Notes: a model not told the origin generated them from the sequence alone. Positions 1 to 15,600 are shown, numbered from the stretch's first letter. The stretch: 64,000 nt of DNA from Gymnorhina tibicen (GCA_013399875.1 VXAZ01008129.1:288170-352169), one strand, 5' to 3'. Made by a program: numbers and translations.

Positions 1-147
1 TTGTTTCCAGTTTTAATAATTCCAAAACATTAGCATCTGAAAAAATCCAGGCAGCTGTAAAGGCTGCTGGTTTTAATATTCAATATGCTTTTGTCACAGA
101 CGTCCCCAGTCTTACAAGTTATTTCATCTTTGGGGTTGTGAGGGTTT

Positions 148-166
148 TTATTATTATTATTATTAT
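148..166. repeat. (TTA)n microsatellite
   Basis: About six uninterrupted TTA units within an AT-rich stretch. It is a simple repeat with no evident function. Confidence 0.8.
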
Positions 167-1773
167 CTATTATATTGCTATAATTTCTGGAAATATATTT
201 TCTATATTTTTATATGAGTCAGCAGAGTAGGGCTGTCATATTTTTTTATTAATTGCTACATTATACCACTAATAATTTTAATTGGTAAATAGCTGGCTCT
301 TATTTCCCAGTCTGATGCTTTTGTTGAATACGAAAAAATACAGGACACATTTTTGAATGGTGCTGTGAAAGATTGCTCAGCTTGTGGCACACAGTGCAGG
401 AGAGATTTAGGTTAGTTTTCTAGTACACAGCTTTGCTTCTGCAGGCAATAACTCATAGAGCAATGGCACTGAATTCAGTTGTACTCAAATGTAGGACTGT
501 CAGAAGAAATGATTATGAATTGCAGGATGTTTGTTAGGGAGCAGAGAGTACTGTGGTAGTAAACGTGTGCACAATTCCCCAGGGAATGTGGGAACTGAGT
601 TTGCAAGCTGGCTGTCCACCTTTACAAATTAGGAAGAGTTTCCTGGGCTGTGAGGTTTTTCTATTTCTTCTTCCAGCTAAGCACCCATTCAGTGGTTGTA
701 TTTACATGCACCCCTCATCCTTATGTCTATCTAGTTATTCACCCATTCTCCATATCATTTATTGTTCCTCTCACTCTATTTTCTCATGCCATTTCAATTC
801 TCTGTTCTTCTCTATAGCCCTTAATCTTTTTTCCTGGTTTTGTATGCTCATCCTTTTAAAACTTTTCTATTCTGCAGACCTGCACATTACAGATGATTAA
901 GTTATTCTGTTTGGAAGCATCTGTTACTGAAGCATTTCTTTCTTGTCAAAATATCCTACAAATCCAGGGCATGACAAGGAGCTCTGTCAGATTATTGGTA
1001 AATAAGAGGAGAATTGTATATTTTAAAGAACCAGCAATGGTGTTGAATTACATTATATTTTCAATGTGCACATGAATTTTAAGCAGCAGAAAATCTTAAC
1101 ATGAAGACTGTACATCCTTTTGAAAGCTACTGCTTGTAAAACTGCATTTTATTGCAAAATCCAGAATCTTCAGCTGTGCTCTTATGGATATCCCAAAATC
1201 TACTGTGATAAGTAAATCATTAATATATTTCCATGTATTAGCTTCCTGTTATCTGGTGGAAGTAATTATTAGAATGTATTATTTGCTCCCTTTTTTGCTG
1301 TTGTTGGCAGTAGAAAATCGTTATAATGATTCCATTTTGTAGCTCCACCCAAATAAGATTTTGTACTTGGCCTGTTTTCTTACACAGTGCTTATGAATTG
1401 CATGAGTTTTGATCTTTTCCTCGTTACATGTGGCTGACAGCCTGGCAAAAATATGTAAAAGAGCTTTACCATAGAGGACATGCAGCAAATCAGCAGGGTA
1501 CTTTCTCTGCAAGTTCAGTCAGGAACTTCCCTCTGTGGCATAAAGTTTGAAAGAATTATGAACAATTCTTTTAAAACTTTGCCTATATTTTGCAGATTTA
1601 GAATAGGAAGTCATTGGATTCCTTCTCATTCAGCAAGATCAGTTTAAAGCCCACTTTTTCACATAATTTCCTGCAAAACAGGATCTGCTGCTATGCAACA
1701 AAACTGAAAACATACCTGGCCCCTTTCAATCAAATTCTGATTACAATCTCATAGTTGCTCATAGACAGCATGC

Positions 1774-1791
1774 AAAAAAAAAAAAAAAAAA
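1774..1791. repeat. Poly(A) run of 18
   Basis: An uninterrupted run of 18 A. No retrocopy or SINE body is recognisable immediately upstream, so I call it simple sequence and not a retroposed tail. Confidence 0.8.
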
Positions 1792-4700
1792 GGAAAACTG
1801 CTGCATTACTCAGGGACTGTCACTGGAGTCCTCAGTATTCAGTCCGAAAGCTGCACTAAGACCATCCTCTGCCTTATTCCAGGCACTATGTTTGGAAAAA
1901 AGGTTGAAAACAGCTCACATTGGGAAAAAAAGTTCATTTTTGAAAGCAAAAGGGCCTGCCTGTATAAATATAATCAGGAGGGCTGAAGTCATTAAGGGAT
2001 AGCACATTATTTATTCTGTACAGCCACAGAAGCCAGTTACAAGAGATCCCTCTAATTTCTCTTTCTCTGTTAAGTATCGAGTGGAAAGAACTGGTGCTGC
2101 ACAGGTTATACCCTGTGAGCCCAACACATTAATTGGCTCTCTGGGTATTCGCCTCTTCCTGCAGTCTTTGTGCCCACTTTCTCTGGAGAAAAGTAGTAGC
2201 TCTTTCGTGAATGGTTGTTGGAGTGACGTAGGTAGGAATGTAAAGGGAACAAGCAGGGCCTCTGCTGATGATTTCTCAAAAGTTTGCCTACCATTCTTTG
2301 GTTTCTGTGTTGCAGAATTTCATCTGTCTCTAAAAAAATTTCATTTACTTTAAAAACGGTGTTCTTCTCACTCTCTTCCTGTCTGCTGGTCCTGCTCTTA
2401 CATTGCCCATTGCTGCCAGCACAAAAGGTTCGAGTGTCTATGTGATGAATTTGACTAAAGTGACCCATTAACAAAATTGTTAATTTTAACTTGCTGCAGT
2501 TTTCTGACAGCTGTTGTAGAATAAAACAGGATGAGGGGGAGGAAGGAATGGTGCAGGAACAGTAGAAAAACAACCTCTAGTAGAGAGAGTGCATTGCTTT
2601 TTTCAGCAACACAGATTTGTGCTATCCCAAAAATGAATTCATCTGGCCTACATCTAAGCAACAACATCCTGGAAGAGACGCGTTATGTACAGAAAGGCAT
2701 AAACATCACTTCTTGAGATGTGGAATGCGTAATCTATATCAATTAAGGAAGTGATATTTCAGACAACTGAAGGGAAATGTTGGAACAGTTTCTGGGTAAA
2801 CATGTGCACTTTCAGCTATGTACATCACAACTATTCTCTCCTGAATTTGGCTTATAAAACAACTTCCTGCATGTCAAATCCAGGAAATACCTGATGCCCA
2901 GTTTTAGATGAGGAAAAGCCATCGAATATCGCGAAGAGGATGCATATTAGGAGATGCCAGCCAAGGGGATGCTGTGCTTTTGGGCCATTCACCTAAGATA
3001 ATAAAGGTCTGCAAATATGTTTTATGTTGTGGCTTTTTGGGAAATTTTGCATGGATATAGTTTGGCTTGAGAGAGGACTCTGAGAAGGTAGCAGTGAAGG
3101 CACATTGGACTGCCAAGTGTGAGCTCTCTCACTTAGCGAGTGATTGAGAAAATCAGTCTTGTGATATACTTATTTCTCATTTCAAGCCTATGTTTTGGTT
3201 AGCACAGGAATTTTGCAGGGAAATGCTCAAGTTATCTAAAAAGCTTCCATTTTTACCCCTTCCTTATCCAGTTATAGTTTTTAAGATGAAAAAAAAGAAA
3301 ACCAACAAAAAACTTGAAATAATAAGGAGCCTAAAAAAACTTTAATCACCTAGCTTATTATGAAGAAATCTTGAAAAGAGTCTTGCACATATAATTTATC
3401 AAAGCCAGTGGCAAGGCCCCCGCAAGTTTCTCTCTAGCTCAGGCCTGAACCTGCTTAGCTAGGGCATGGGAGACAATTATCATATTAACAGCAAACAAAA
3501 GCTCAAACCTTCATTAAAGTGAAAATAAAGTCTTTAGATATGCTGGCTGACCATTTAAGGCTCTAGGATACTTACTTTCTCCCTGACAAAGCTTTCAGGG
3601 TTGGCTGCTGGGGACTGAGGGCTTTGCTCTATCAGTGCTTTCAGCATGAAGGACAGCAATAAAGTTTCTTTCTGTGCCTGCATTCTACTTGTTCCAAATA
3701 AAATCTCATCTATGTTTGCTCTTCCTTAGCTAACAGAGGGGAAAATTGCCACTAATCTCCTGGCAGGCTGTCAATAGAATATTATTTCAAGTCCTCTTAC
3801 TAGAAAACAGATGTTTTCCTGTTTTGTACGCTTCTTTCCTGTCTTTTCACTCTTTTCATCCATCTTATTTTCATCTTTTTAAGTCACACATTCTGCTCAT
3901 GGTACTTTAAAGATATAACTGATTTAACAAGAGCCTCAGTAATCAAACATACAATAGTAATATATTTCAGGCTTTCTCAAGGCACAGTGGTGTGCTCTGC
4001 AATAGTCACAGTAAAAAAGGCAACAGTAAAAGCTTAAACACAAGGTTATTTATGTAAAGTTGAAAATTAGTTGCCCTAATTGGTGGTGAAAAATCATTAG
4101 TTTAATGTTCAGGTAAAGACTTTTTTAGCAATACCACTTAAACGTTTTCAGAAACTTCTTTAAGATTGCTGAAAAGTAATAGACTTTCCATTTGTGATAT
4201 TTCAGTGTATACTTTAATTTTTGTAATGCCAGGTATAGATATTTGTCAGTTTGGTGAATATATGGGGCTATCTGAGTCAGGGCCACAGTGTGGTTATATA
4301 TCAATGGGCTCTGAGCCCTGGAATGCTGCCAAGGTTTCTCAAGCAGAGCTCAAGGGAACAGCCTGAAGTGGACTGAAGTTGTACCCTCTGATCCTTCAGC
4401 ATGAACTCTTAAAGGGGAGCAGGGAGCAGGAGATCCTCTAAAATACTAAATATGACAAGAGGACTCTTGGAGGGTAGGAAAGCAGAGATTGCTGCAAGCA
4501 TATAGCTTCTCATTTTACCAACAGGGACAAAGCAGCCTCCAGGATGTGCTGGATCTGTAAGAATAGGCTGTCTTGAATTAATAAATCCTGATTTATATGC
4601 AAGGGAGCTATGCGTGTCTAGCTCACACTGGTCCAAACAAATCTTTCATAAAAGGATTTTTCAGAAGAAGTAGACTAGGCCTTTTAAATATTTTAATGGG

Positions 4701-5985
4701 AAGAAGCACTTGCAAGTAAGTTTTTCATGTATAGCAGGTCCTAAATTTCTCTTATTTTACTTTTATGATTTCTTACTTTAGCTTTTGAGAAGCAAGATGA
4801 CTTAATCACATTTCAGGACTGGTGATTTAAATTATCCTCGCAAATTTTTTCCGTGACAGAAAGTGGGTGTTACAGTCAAATCTTGCAGGGATAATAAGGA
4901 ATCCTGTTCTAATCAGTAACAGCAAAGGAATTTAATAATATTTGCTTCTGGAGAAGAATATATAAAAGCTAATGTAATGTCATTCATATTAGCGAACTGG
5001 GCTGCCATGGCAGTCATTCCACAGTAAGGCTGTGCTCCCAACTGCTCCTACAGGAATCTCTGCTAACATATTCATAAGTGATTGAGAGATGAAGATGGAC
5101 ACTGAGATGATATTATTTGCAAATGCAATGGGATTATTTAGGAAAAATCAAATGAAATGCTGCGTTTGAGGATTTTCTGAGGGGCTCCAAAATGCTGAAT
5201 GACTGCACAGTAAAGTGGAAGGTGGAAAAAGGTGGAATTAAATAGCAATATGCACAAAGTAATTCATGCTAGAAAAAAGTAACCTTAATTATGCGAGTGC
5301 AGCAATGGAATGTGGTGGCACTGAGCTGAAGAAATTGTGCAGTCCTTGTAAATAGCGCTCGTAAAACAGCTCAGTGCTCAGAAGTGACCAGAAATCCCAA
5401 TGGATGGGAGCAGCTGTGGGGAGAGGAGGTAAGACCAGAAGAGAAAGCAGCATTATGCTATTATGCAGTCATGGTTTATCCACTTCCTGAATGCTCCATG
5501 TGTGTTCAGTTCCTGTTCCTCATGATTAACTTAAATGGGGAAAATACAGGTCACTGCAACTGGGAGGATTACAAGTATGGATTAGCTTTCCTACGTGGAG
5601 CAGCTAGGCATGCTGGGAAAAAAAGTACCTGGGAGAATACGAATGCATTTTTACAAATATATGATTATACAGCCATAAGAAGCAGCAGGAGGCTAATAAA
5701 TTGATTTTTAAGATGAAGTGGAAATACATCAAGGACTTTGTGTGATAGGGCTGTTCCTGCAGCTCCAGAATTCCCAAACATGTCCGTCACTGGAAACTGT
5801 GGCTGTGTTAGCGTAGTAATTACTACAGAGCAGTGCTGCTTTTCTGTGCTGCTCCTGAAAGCACAGTGCTGAACTAGCTGGTCTTATGTGCCATTTCCCA
5901 GCTTAATTTGCAACTTCTTTCCCTAATTATTTCATCACTAGTTTATACCCTGTGTTGAGAGCAACAGGAAATTGCTAGTGAAAGT

Positions 5986-6046
5986 AATCATAGGCTCACA
6001 GAAACATTAGGCTGAAAAAAAAAATATAAATCTATCATCAACTGGG
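5986..6046 (-). mobile_element. Probable short CR1 LINE 3'-end remnant
   Basis: The + strand reads AATCATAGGCTCACAGAAAC, then ATTAGGCTGAAAA and a degraded ATCATCAACTGG. This resembles the reverse complement of a CR1 3' terminus, in which the octamer tail reads AATCATAGAATCACAGAATC before a GGTTGGAAAAGACC-like segment and ATCATCTAGTCC. The match covers only about 60 bases and is diverged, so it could be chance. Confidence 0.4.
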
Positions 6047-6627
6047 TTGTATACAGTCATTCTAAACTTTGTAATCAGATTCCATGAAAATTAGAGTGTT
6101 GACACACAGATGGCAGCAGATGACACAAGCCAATATTTCAACAAATTCTCAAAAAACCCTCTTGATTAACTGACAAATCCAGTCAAATTAGGATAAGCCA
6201 TTAATTAAGATGGCTCTTTTATATTCACTAAGCATTGTGAATAATTTTTTTTACTTAGTAATAAGAACTTTCTGGCCAGAAATTTTGGTCTGTAGCTCTT
6301 TGAAAAAGAAATTCATTGTTGGCATTCAGTATTAAGAAAAATTAACAGTAACCCAGCATTGGTGAGCCGATGATGTTTCTAAATTTATACACAAATTAAA
6401 AATACTATCAGACTTCATGTAAAAACACCTTTCTTTGCTTTTTACACCTTTGTTTCTTAGGACTCTCTGTTTCTAAGATATAATGCTCTTGAGAGGAACA
6501 TTTATTAATATGTTTGCAGAAAACATTTAGAAGTGCTTATAAATGAAAATTCTATGGAGAACTACTCCAGTCTTTCTATTGTAATACTACATTTTGAAGT
6601 GTTATTTTCAGGGAATAGAAAATTAGG

Positions 6628-6640
6628 TTTTTTTTTTTTT
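6628..6640. repeat. Poly(T) run of 13
   Basis: Thirteen T followed by CCCC. Low-complexity sequence. Confidence 0.7.
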
Positions 6641-9600
6641 CCCCAAAACTCTGTATAAGATACTAAAATCATTAAGAGTTTAGTTCAGAAAGCATTTAAA
6701 TCTATTAAGTGAATAGGACTTTACCTAAAAAAGAAGCCTTACTAATTCAGTGGTCCTGTGTTTATCTCAAGAACTTTTCAAGGAAAACCAACCAAATTGC
6801 CATCTCTCTGCAGGTAGATACTGCTTTTCTGATCAGTACATCACATGCTCACAGCTGTCATTCTGTCCTGTTATACACTTGTAAGGAACTCATAGAATAA
6901 GTGTGATTTTTTTTTATTTTTTAATAGAATGGACATGCATTTGGTAGGAAATAAGGGAAAGAGGGAACAGAATCGGAGAGTGAAATTGGAATGGGATGTC
7001 TGGTTCTCAGTAGCACAGCCAGTGAGCATTGCAGTAGGTCTGGCATATGTTGAGGGGAATTGCCAAGTTTCTGTCTGTCCCTCTCATATTAATAGATATT
7101 ACTTCTAAATGATCCAAAAAAGTGCAACTGATTTCAGTGAGAGTGAGATCTGATCCTGTTTCTCAGTTTTGTGTGATGAGGAGAGCCAAGCTTCTTAGGG
7201 AATGCTTGACTCCCTCTTCTTCAATCAAAGAAAGAAAGGAAAAATGATAAGGCTGCCAAACTAAAATTTTGCATAAATCAAAATTATTTTTGATACATTT
7301 CTATATTTGTTCTGCTGGAAGTCTGGAATAAATCCCTGGTAAGGAATTATCTTACTCTTTCAGCGCTAAGACCAGTGAAATGTGATTATAGACAGCAGAG
7401 AACTATAACTCTACGTGGGCGAAGAGCTTTTGTCCTTTCCATGTGTAGCACAGAAGTTGAGTTGTCCACCTATTTGCATAAATACAAGTTCACAGAACAT
7501 GGTTTCTGGGTCATCTATGGCATTTTGATGGCCCTCCCTTTACTGCATCTACAAAAAACCTTTGTTTAAGGGCGTATTAGCTTTAGCTCCATGACTGTTT
7601 CGGAAAGGTGGCTCTCTTATCCTTGCTTCACTTCTCCTGCAGCAAGGCGTCGTTTCATAAGTTCAGTCTTGATGAAGCAGCCTAGCGAGGTCTCAGCTAC
7701 AACATTATTCTTCATTAATGTTATAAGAACAGTAATTCATTTTTCAATGTGCTTTTTTTGGAGAGCTGATAACATTAAAAGCATCTACCCAGTGCATGTC
7801 ACTGATGAGCAGTTACTTGTATTAAAAGTACTTACTCTGTATCTAGCACATTTTGCATTTATGTCTATTAAAATGCATGAAACATCTATCATAACATTTT
7901 AAGCACTCAGTAGCTTATTACTGGAACCACATAACTGCTTCCTTATTATCTCTTCTTGACAATAACTTTAATGAATTATATTCAGGTAGCTGTTGAAATT
8001 TCCATCCAAGCACATTACTTTTTTGGATGACATGTCAAGAGGTTAACTTATGCTCCCTTCCAGCTGATTTCTAGGCCTCAATCCATCAGACAAGTCACTT
8101 CAGAGGAGATATTGCTCTGTTGAGCTGAGACATCAAGATAAAGTTGGCTTTCTGAGATGCAGTCCCCTTTGGGAAGTGCAAGGAATTCTTCAGCAGTTAT
8201 TTGTCTAGGCAGTCTTGAAGCAACAAGACACAAGATGAAGACCAAGACATGGAATGAGAAAAAGCAATTAAAGAAAAAAGGGAGCTGTGGTTCATGTAGC
8301 TTATGCTAATTCTTTGGTATTATTTCTCATTCATTTTATATTCTGTGAGATTTTCCTCCAGGGAGTGAAATGCATGTATGTAGAAATAAAATTTCATTAG
8401 TTAAAAGTTCCTCTCTGTCTCTGCACATTAAGGTTTTTCTCACTAGTAGTAAAATCTCTCTGGAAAAGAAAGCTCAAATAGGTAAGTCAACAATTCCATC
8501 TTTCACTTTCATGCCATGAACTGTTTACATGTGACTTGTGGAAATTGGATCAGAAGTGAAAAATAACAATCATAACAATCATGCTCACTGCCATTTATAG
8601 AATTATAGTTTTACCAAAATTTAAGCACTATAATTGTTGAATGTTGGTGAAAATTACCTGGTGAACTTTTGCTGTGGTTGCTGGTATACTTTGAACTGTC
8701 TCTGCAGTTTTTGCTGGGTAACATTTCAGCAGCTTGAAAGCAAGTCTGCTGTTTCCTAGGAGGAAAAGACCCCACACCTTTTGCTCTGGGGGGGAAGAAG
8801 TATTCTTGCATCTCCAGCTAACACGAGACAGCTGACACCATCACTGATATGATACAAGACACTTAGGAACTCAGCTGATGAGCTAATTGGCTGTGAATAA
8901 GAGCAGCACTACCTCTGAAAGTCAGCAACACGGATTCTTGATTCCCTAAAAATGCATAAATCAAGATACAGAGCACACCTTAAGAAAGTGCAAGTAGGCA
9001 CTTCTGCCAAGAAGCTTACTTGTTTAGTTAAATAAAAAATTGTCACTTGCTGATGCTGAGCACAATCCTAAAGAGATGATAAATGGCACAAGAGCATTGG
9101 AGAGATTCTCTCAATGTTAAAAACTATTCCATGTACTAAATTTTAAAAGCTATGCTTTTCTACTCAGGCATGCAAGAGTGTACCTATCCGAGTCAGTGGA
9201 GGCTGATCGTAGAACAGGGATCAACCTTTGTATTTATCCATTTGTAATATCTGAAAACAATCTGAAATGTCTATTTTAGTCCTCCTTGCTTGACTCCTAT
9301 CTCCCTAGAAGTATCCAAGAATAAGCAGTGTCAAGAAATTGTGCTTTTTGATCCATGATGATTATAAAAATATTTTAAAACACTAACTTAATCAATAATA
9401 ATAAACCTTTAAATGTTATTCTCATTACTCTTAATTAGGCAAAAATGTTATAATTCAGCATTTAAATTACAAAAAAACCCCAAACAAATAAAGGATATGA
9501 GTGTGAGATTTAGTTGTAACTATTTTGTAACAACTGTTTTTTGGGATGAAGACACCTGTAAATTAAGATGAGTTTATTCTTAAAATAAAGTCACAGTCCA

Positions 9601-12600
9601 AATTATCTTCCTTTCTATGCCAGCTAGTTTCCAATCTGCTTATTCTTAAGAACACTGTGCAAGATATAAGGGTAAAAGGAAGTATTTAAATGGGTTTTTT
9701 TTCTGTTAATTTAACTAAACCTATAAAGGTGGGTTTTTTTAATAAAGAGATGAATAGTGGATAAGCATACTTTAATTGTGCTTACTTATCTTTTAAAATG
9801 TAACGAGTGTTGACAGCCATGGTTTTGATATAAATGGGCACAGTCAATATGAATGTCAGAAAGGCTAATGTGTGGTCAAAGCTGTTTTTGCTTCTCTTCC
9901 CTGTCGTCACTTATAATCTAGCCAACGTACAAAAAATATTCCAATTTTCTCCGTAAAAAAAAATGAAATAATCAAACGTGTACCTACTTTTTCTACATAG
10001 ATTGCTGAAAGTTAGGTTATTTTTTCTTCACTAGGTTTAAGTGGAAAGCAGTAACACGAGTTCTTTGGGCTCCTAAGGGTACCCTTGGGGATCAGCTGCA
10101 TCTGTTGCCTGCAGCACCTTTGTCTCTCAGGCTTCTTTGTTTATTAGCTGAATGACAGCGATTAAGGTCCAGATCATAAAAGTTATTTAGGTAGCCATCT
10201 TGTTGAGAAATCCTTCTTCCATGTCAGAATTCCTCCAGATCTCTTGGGCTCAGAGGAGACAGCAAAATTCCTCTGGAAGCTGAGGGCACTGTATTTGAAC
10301 AGTAACTTGTGGAGATAATGTCTAAGGAAATGGAGATTGTCAGGTGTAGCACACTCTATTTCTTTGAAAACTTAGAAGAATGTTCTTGCTGCTCCTAGAA
10401 ATCCGGGACAGGGAAATGTGTGTTTCTGCCTCTGTGTTTGTTTGGGACTTTTGGTTGGTAGTCAAGACCAGAATAATGAGTCTGCTGAGGTAAAAGTCGA
10501 ACCCTTCTTGGGAAAAGAGAAACCTAATTTGAATTTATCTTAGGATTGCTATTTTCCCTTACTTTAAGCCACATCTCACAAATCAGTAGTATTGATAAAA
10601 CTCTGAATTTATACAGAATTAAAGAATATTAGAGATTCTGGCTGCCATTAAAGTCATAGCTGAGCAATGAATATTTACTTTAAAAAAACCTGAATTTCAA
10701 TATCGCTTAAAATTGGGGTTTAAAGTTAGTTTTAGCACTATTTTACATAGGACTTCCCAAGTTCCCACGTCAATTCTCATGATTTTTTAATCCTATTCTT
10801 TTTATAGAAGCAGAAAAAGTAAACACTAATAACTCCGGGTGAATTAGCCATTCTTTTCTTTACCAGTGTTACAAAGTTTTTGTTAAATAGGAGCTAAAAA
10901 GAATTTTCAATTGAAACAAGCTTTCAGAATTAGAAAGCTCAGTGTAATGCAAAAACCCTGCATGGGAGAATTTCAGTCCTTTAAAGGGATTAAAATTTCC
11001 CAGTTTCTTTTTCATGTAATACACAAGCTTATGGTAGATGATATTTGAAAAAAAAATGATTTCAGTTATTAAATGGCATAGAAGGCTTGTGAAATAGCTG
11101 CTTTCCTAATGTACTGCAGTAGCTTAGGTAGAATGAAGTCAATGCTGACTTGAAAGTGTTTAAGTATGACTTGAAATAAAATGCTCAAACGTATTCAGCT
11201 TAAAATTTGCGGAATTTTTCATTATAGCAGCCATGTCAAGTTAATGTGAAAACAAATTAAGATCTACTAAAACCACACAAGTAGTTTGTGGAAGTGAATC
11301 TGCTGAATGCCAGCTCACACTGTTAAGTCTTGAGCGCGCTTGAAAAAATTTAGCCTGATGCAAGGCAGGATGTGACCTTACAGTGTGGTTGTAAAGCTGC
11401 ACGATCCTTGCGAGTGCACGTTTCTTTACCTGCAGTAAATGCGAAGTAAATAATCCTGCACTCAAGTTGTCTTTAAATTAGCATGGAATTGCCATGTATT
11501 GAAAGTTCACGCTCACCTCACCTACAGCAAAGTCAATTGTCAGGTTCACCGTGATTTCTGAAAATTTGTCTCAGAGCGTTCAGCAGTGAGCTGACAAAAC
11601 AACAACCATATTTTTCAAGCTCATTGACTTTGTTTTAGTTCACGGCCTTGGGGGAGATTCCTACAACCTTTAGTACCTTTAGCACTTTTTCTGATAGTCA
11701 TGATCCTCAGAGAACGGTATGAAAGAGAAACTGCACTCATTAAAAATACAGGGATCTAGCTGCCTTCTGGTTTTAGCTGCTTTTAAAAGATACTTTTCTT
11801 TCGTTATTTCCAAGAAGAAGGAAAATTACATATCCTTAGGGCTTTTTGTGTTTCATTTGCTTAGATAGATGACTTACAAGACTAAATTAAAATGCAGCTG
11901 GTTTTAAGCCATAATTGTTTTGAGTAATGTGTTGAGAAACATCTCTAAGATGGGTCAGACATTTCATAACGCAGTAACAAAACCAGTTTTATCCTCTCGT
12001 GTGCCCTGAGTTCACAGAGAGTTGTAATTCCTACTTCAAATCCCTTTTTTTTTTCAGGAAATACAGTTGAAGTTAATATAGACCCAGTTATTGACCAGCA
12101 AGGCACAAATCTGAGAGCATGTGTCTGTCTTCTACATATCCTTTGGTCTAGCAGGGAAGTGTAGAGGCCAAGACTTGCAGCTCTAAATTTTATTGCTTTC
12201 TGATGTTTTTCTTTCTTTCTCCATTTTGCTGAAATGGAGTACTGGTCCTATTTGTAGAGAATAGGCTTTCACAAGACAGTGGTTCGTTAGCAGCATCTTT
12301 CTTGGCAGAATTCTTAGATTTAATTTAGTCCAATAAATCTGTGTTCTATCCTCCCACCTGGATCCACTGGCTCTGTTTAGACATCAGCTGTGTCACAGTG
12401 AATATCTCACAGCTTAAAAGAAATAAAAGAATGAGTATGTGTGATATTACACCCTAAATTAAACAGCTTCCAAGAGAAAGACAAAGCTGGGAGGGGGGAA
12501 ATTCAAGCAACTCACACCATGGCCAGGGGGAAGTAAATTTAGAGAAAAGAGAGAAAAGAACCAGACAAATGAAAACTCTTTGTCCTCAGAGCTGGATATG

Positions 12601-15600
12601 GTGCTTGATTCCTGGATTGGTTGCTTTCATATCCTTCCATGGATTTTTCTTCCCCAGTGAATTCACTGTGTATGCTGTTTCTCCTTGCTAGTGAACTAGA
12701 TCGATATTGAATGCAGTCTGTTTGTAGTTTGTTCATGTAGGGGAAGCCAGTAGAATTTTCAAAAGTATCTTGTTTAGCTTTCTGCACTTCCCTATGAGAA
12801 ATATAGATATGCCTCGATGGAAATATTTAATATTATATTCCTGTTATTCTAAAGAAAATGAGTTCTACAGCTGAAATGAAAGCTAATGAATGATACCAGC
12901 AGCTCCAATCTCCTTCATTTTAATTTCTGAAATGTCAAATTTTATTTTTAAAAAAAAGGGATAAAAATACCCTTAACTGCCAATACATTACCCAAATTGC
13001 CAAAAGCAATTTTGCCTATAATAAAACTATTGTGGGCTGAAGCATTTGGATCAAGCAGTGCAAGATTGATATGTTTTTCTTGATACAATTCAGTGAATGT
13101 GCTATTCTTGTGGAATTTTCCATATGAGTCTGTTGGGGAGAAAATAAAGTGGACAAAATTTCTTTGACTTGCAATTAGATTTTTTTCAAGTTATCCTATC
13201 AACTAGCTGTAAATGATAACCTGATACACATTTCTGATGTTTAAAAGGCAATTTAATTTTTCTATTGGCAAGAAACCTGTGTAGTGAGGGAATTTTGGGA
13301 TGATACAGGCCACAGTCATTTAAAATACAGTTGAGTCACTATATTAATTGACTTTTTTAAGATCTGCTGAGCTAATGAGTGTTTTGGAAGACCAGTAATA
13401 TTTCTGCAGCCAGCCATAGAAAGGATAGTGAAGGTTAAGATGCCTTACCCTGTATGTCTTGTGTTTCTGTACCTTGCTCTGGGGGAATCTTTCCTGAACT
13501 TTTTGTGCTGCAGCCTGGTATGTAATGCAGGTGCCTCATGAGGTTTGCACAGTGCTGTGAGTCTGGCTGAGTGCTGGAACAGAAGCCCAGATTAGAGGCA
13601 TGCTAAATTTACTCTGGAAGGCAGGATAAATGAGATGGCACAGAGTTCTCTTGTTCTGCACTAGGTATTTACAATGACACTCCTGGGTGCCTCTCAGAGC
13701 CACGCAGCTGTCTATACACAGCGAGCTGAATCGTAAAATATTTATTATTTTAGCTGAAATCTTGACAGCCCTGACTTAGAGTAACATTTCCTATTAGCTG
13801 AATTGATCTCAGGGTTTTGTCTTCTTGTCCAAATGTCTTTTTTGTCTAAATGCCACCTGATAACTGATAGCTGTAGTATGCATAGTTTTCTGTTAGCAAA
13901 CCAGGCTGAAACCACTGATCTTTCTTATGCTGACCAATAAATAAATAGTAGTGATTTGCCTGTATCTAGCATGGGTTCCATAGGATAGTATAGCATCCAC
14001 TGAACCACCCAATCTCCCTTGCTAGTCTCTGTTTACTGTGCCTCTTTCTATATTTCATGTTTCATATCTACTTTTGATGGCAGAATCGAATGCTCCAAGC
14101 ATTTTGGTGTATTTCTTGGTAATGGTGGATGGCATTGTGAGAAACAAATTCCTGTATTTGGTTCAGACAACTAATTTTGAGCATGTTTTGGTACAACGCC
14201 AAAAGCTAGTATCTGCTTTCAAAATCATCAGTTCTGTTCAAATAGTTGGTTAAAAATACAGTACCACAGGATAGGTATCTATAAGAGGAAAAATTGTGTA
14301 TATTAAAGTTAATTGACTGACTCGTTGGAATTCAGCAAATCTTCAGCCCGTGAATTAGGCTGAATAAGCTCCTCAAAGGTAGTTAAGAGAATAGGAATCT
14401 CCAGAGAACATTTAGAATAGTCAGTGTGCTGGAAATTAGATTTTTTTCTTTGGGAGGTTCATACTTTTTTCCTTTAACTTTGAAAAGGCTGTTAAATTCC
14501 AGCTGAGGTTCTAACAACAAAGTAAGCTCAGCTTTGGATGCTAAAGTAAATATATAACTGGGAATGTTTGGGGCTTTATATGTCCTAGTTCATAATGAAT
14601 TGCACCATCAAGATTTGTACCTGTATTGACTGACTGCACAGTCTGCATTTTGCTTTGTAAAAAGGTGGTTGTACAAGCAATTATCTGCTTTTAAATGGAT
14701 GTGGAAATTTTACTGGTGTGATGGACTCTGAGCAAATTGTGGTAGCCATAAAAGTGCCAGTACTTTTATCTGGTACTATCCATTTTCTCCAGGGATGCAT
14801 AAAATCTAGTAGTTATTTAAGCCTTTAAAACAGGAAAAGAGCTGAACACAGACATTGATAATAAATTTCGTACTTAAACAAGAGAAAGTAGTTAGTGGAT
14901 TTTTTTTTTCCAGTTTGTATCTGTCTCTCAGAAAGGAAAGGTTTATGATTAAGGGTTTAGTATCTGAGAAAATCAGTAGCTCAGAAAGGGAGCTAGTGCT
15001 GGCTGGGTATGTGAAGCAAAATAACTGTGTCCTGTCTAGAAACAGATAGATGAGTTCCAGGGGAAGGACAGTGTGGGAAACAAGAGTGGAGAGACATAAG
15101 TTTGGAAAAGTAGTATCAGTCCATGAAAAACAAAAAAATCCCCAAAATTATATGTATTTTTTCTTTTAATTGGGGCTCTTGCTTTTCTTCTTGTGGGAGA
15201 TATTGAACAATTTTTTCATGAAAAACCCAGAACATCCCTCCCCCCTTGCCAAAAAAAAAAAGATGGCAGTATGTCAATTCTTATTTAAATACCCTTATTT
15301 AAGAGCCCTTTCTGCTGGTGTGATTTAAATGGAGTGGTATCAGATCAGTGTAAAGTCAGAATAAGACTGGACAGACAATGAGTTAGTAGATACAAATTTA
15401 GAGTAGGTTCACTATAAGAACTATAACCAGGGCAGAAGAAGACTGCACCATTGTGATCTCAGTATGATATTTAAATTAATTTCAGGTCAATGTATTTGAA
15501 AGTCAGCGAGGAAAGTACTAATATGAACTATGTTTCTGGTTGGCCAATGCCATTTAACAAGGTATGTTAAGAGTTTTCTTCTGCAGTTCTGGTAGTCTTG

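Noticed and set aside
2106..2573. 155-residue minus-strand open frame
   Set aside because: The peptide has no recognisable domain and overlaps other unrelated frames. There is no splice or promoter context, so it is treated as chance.
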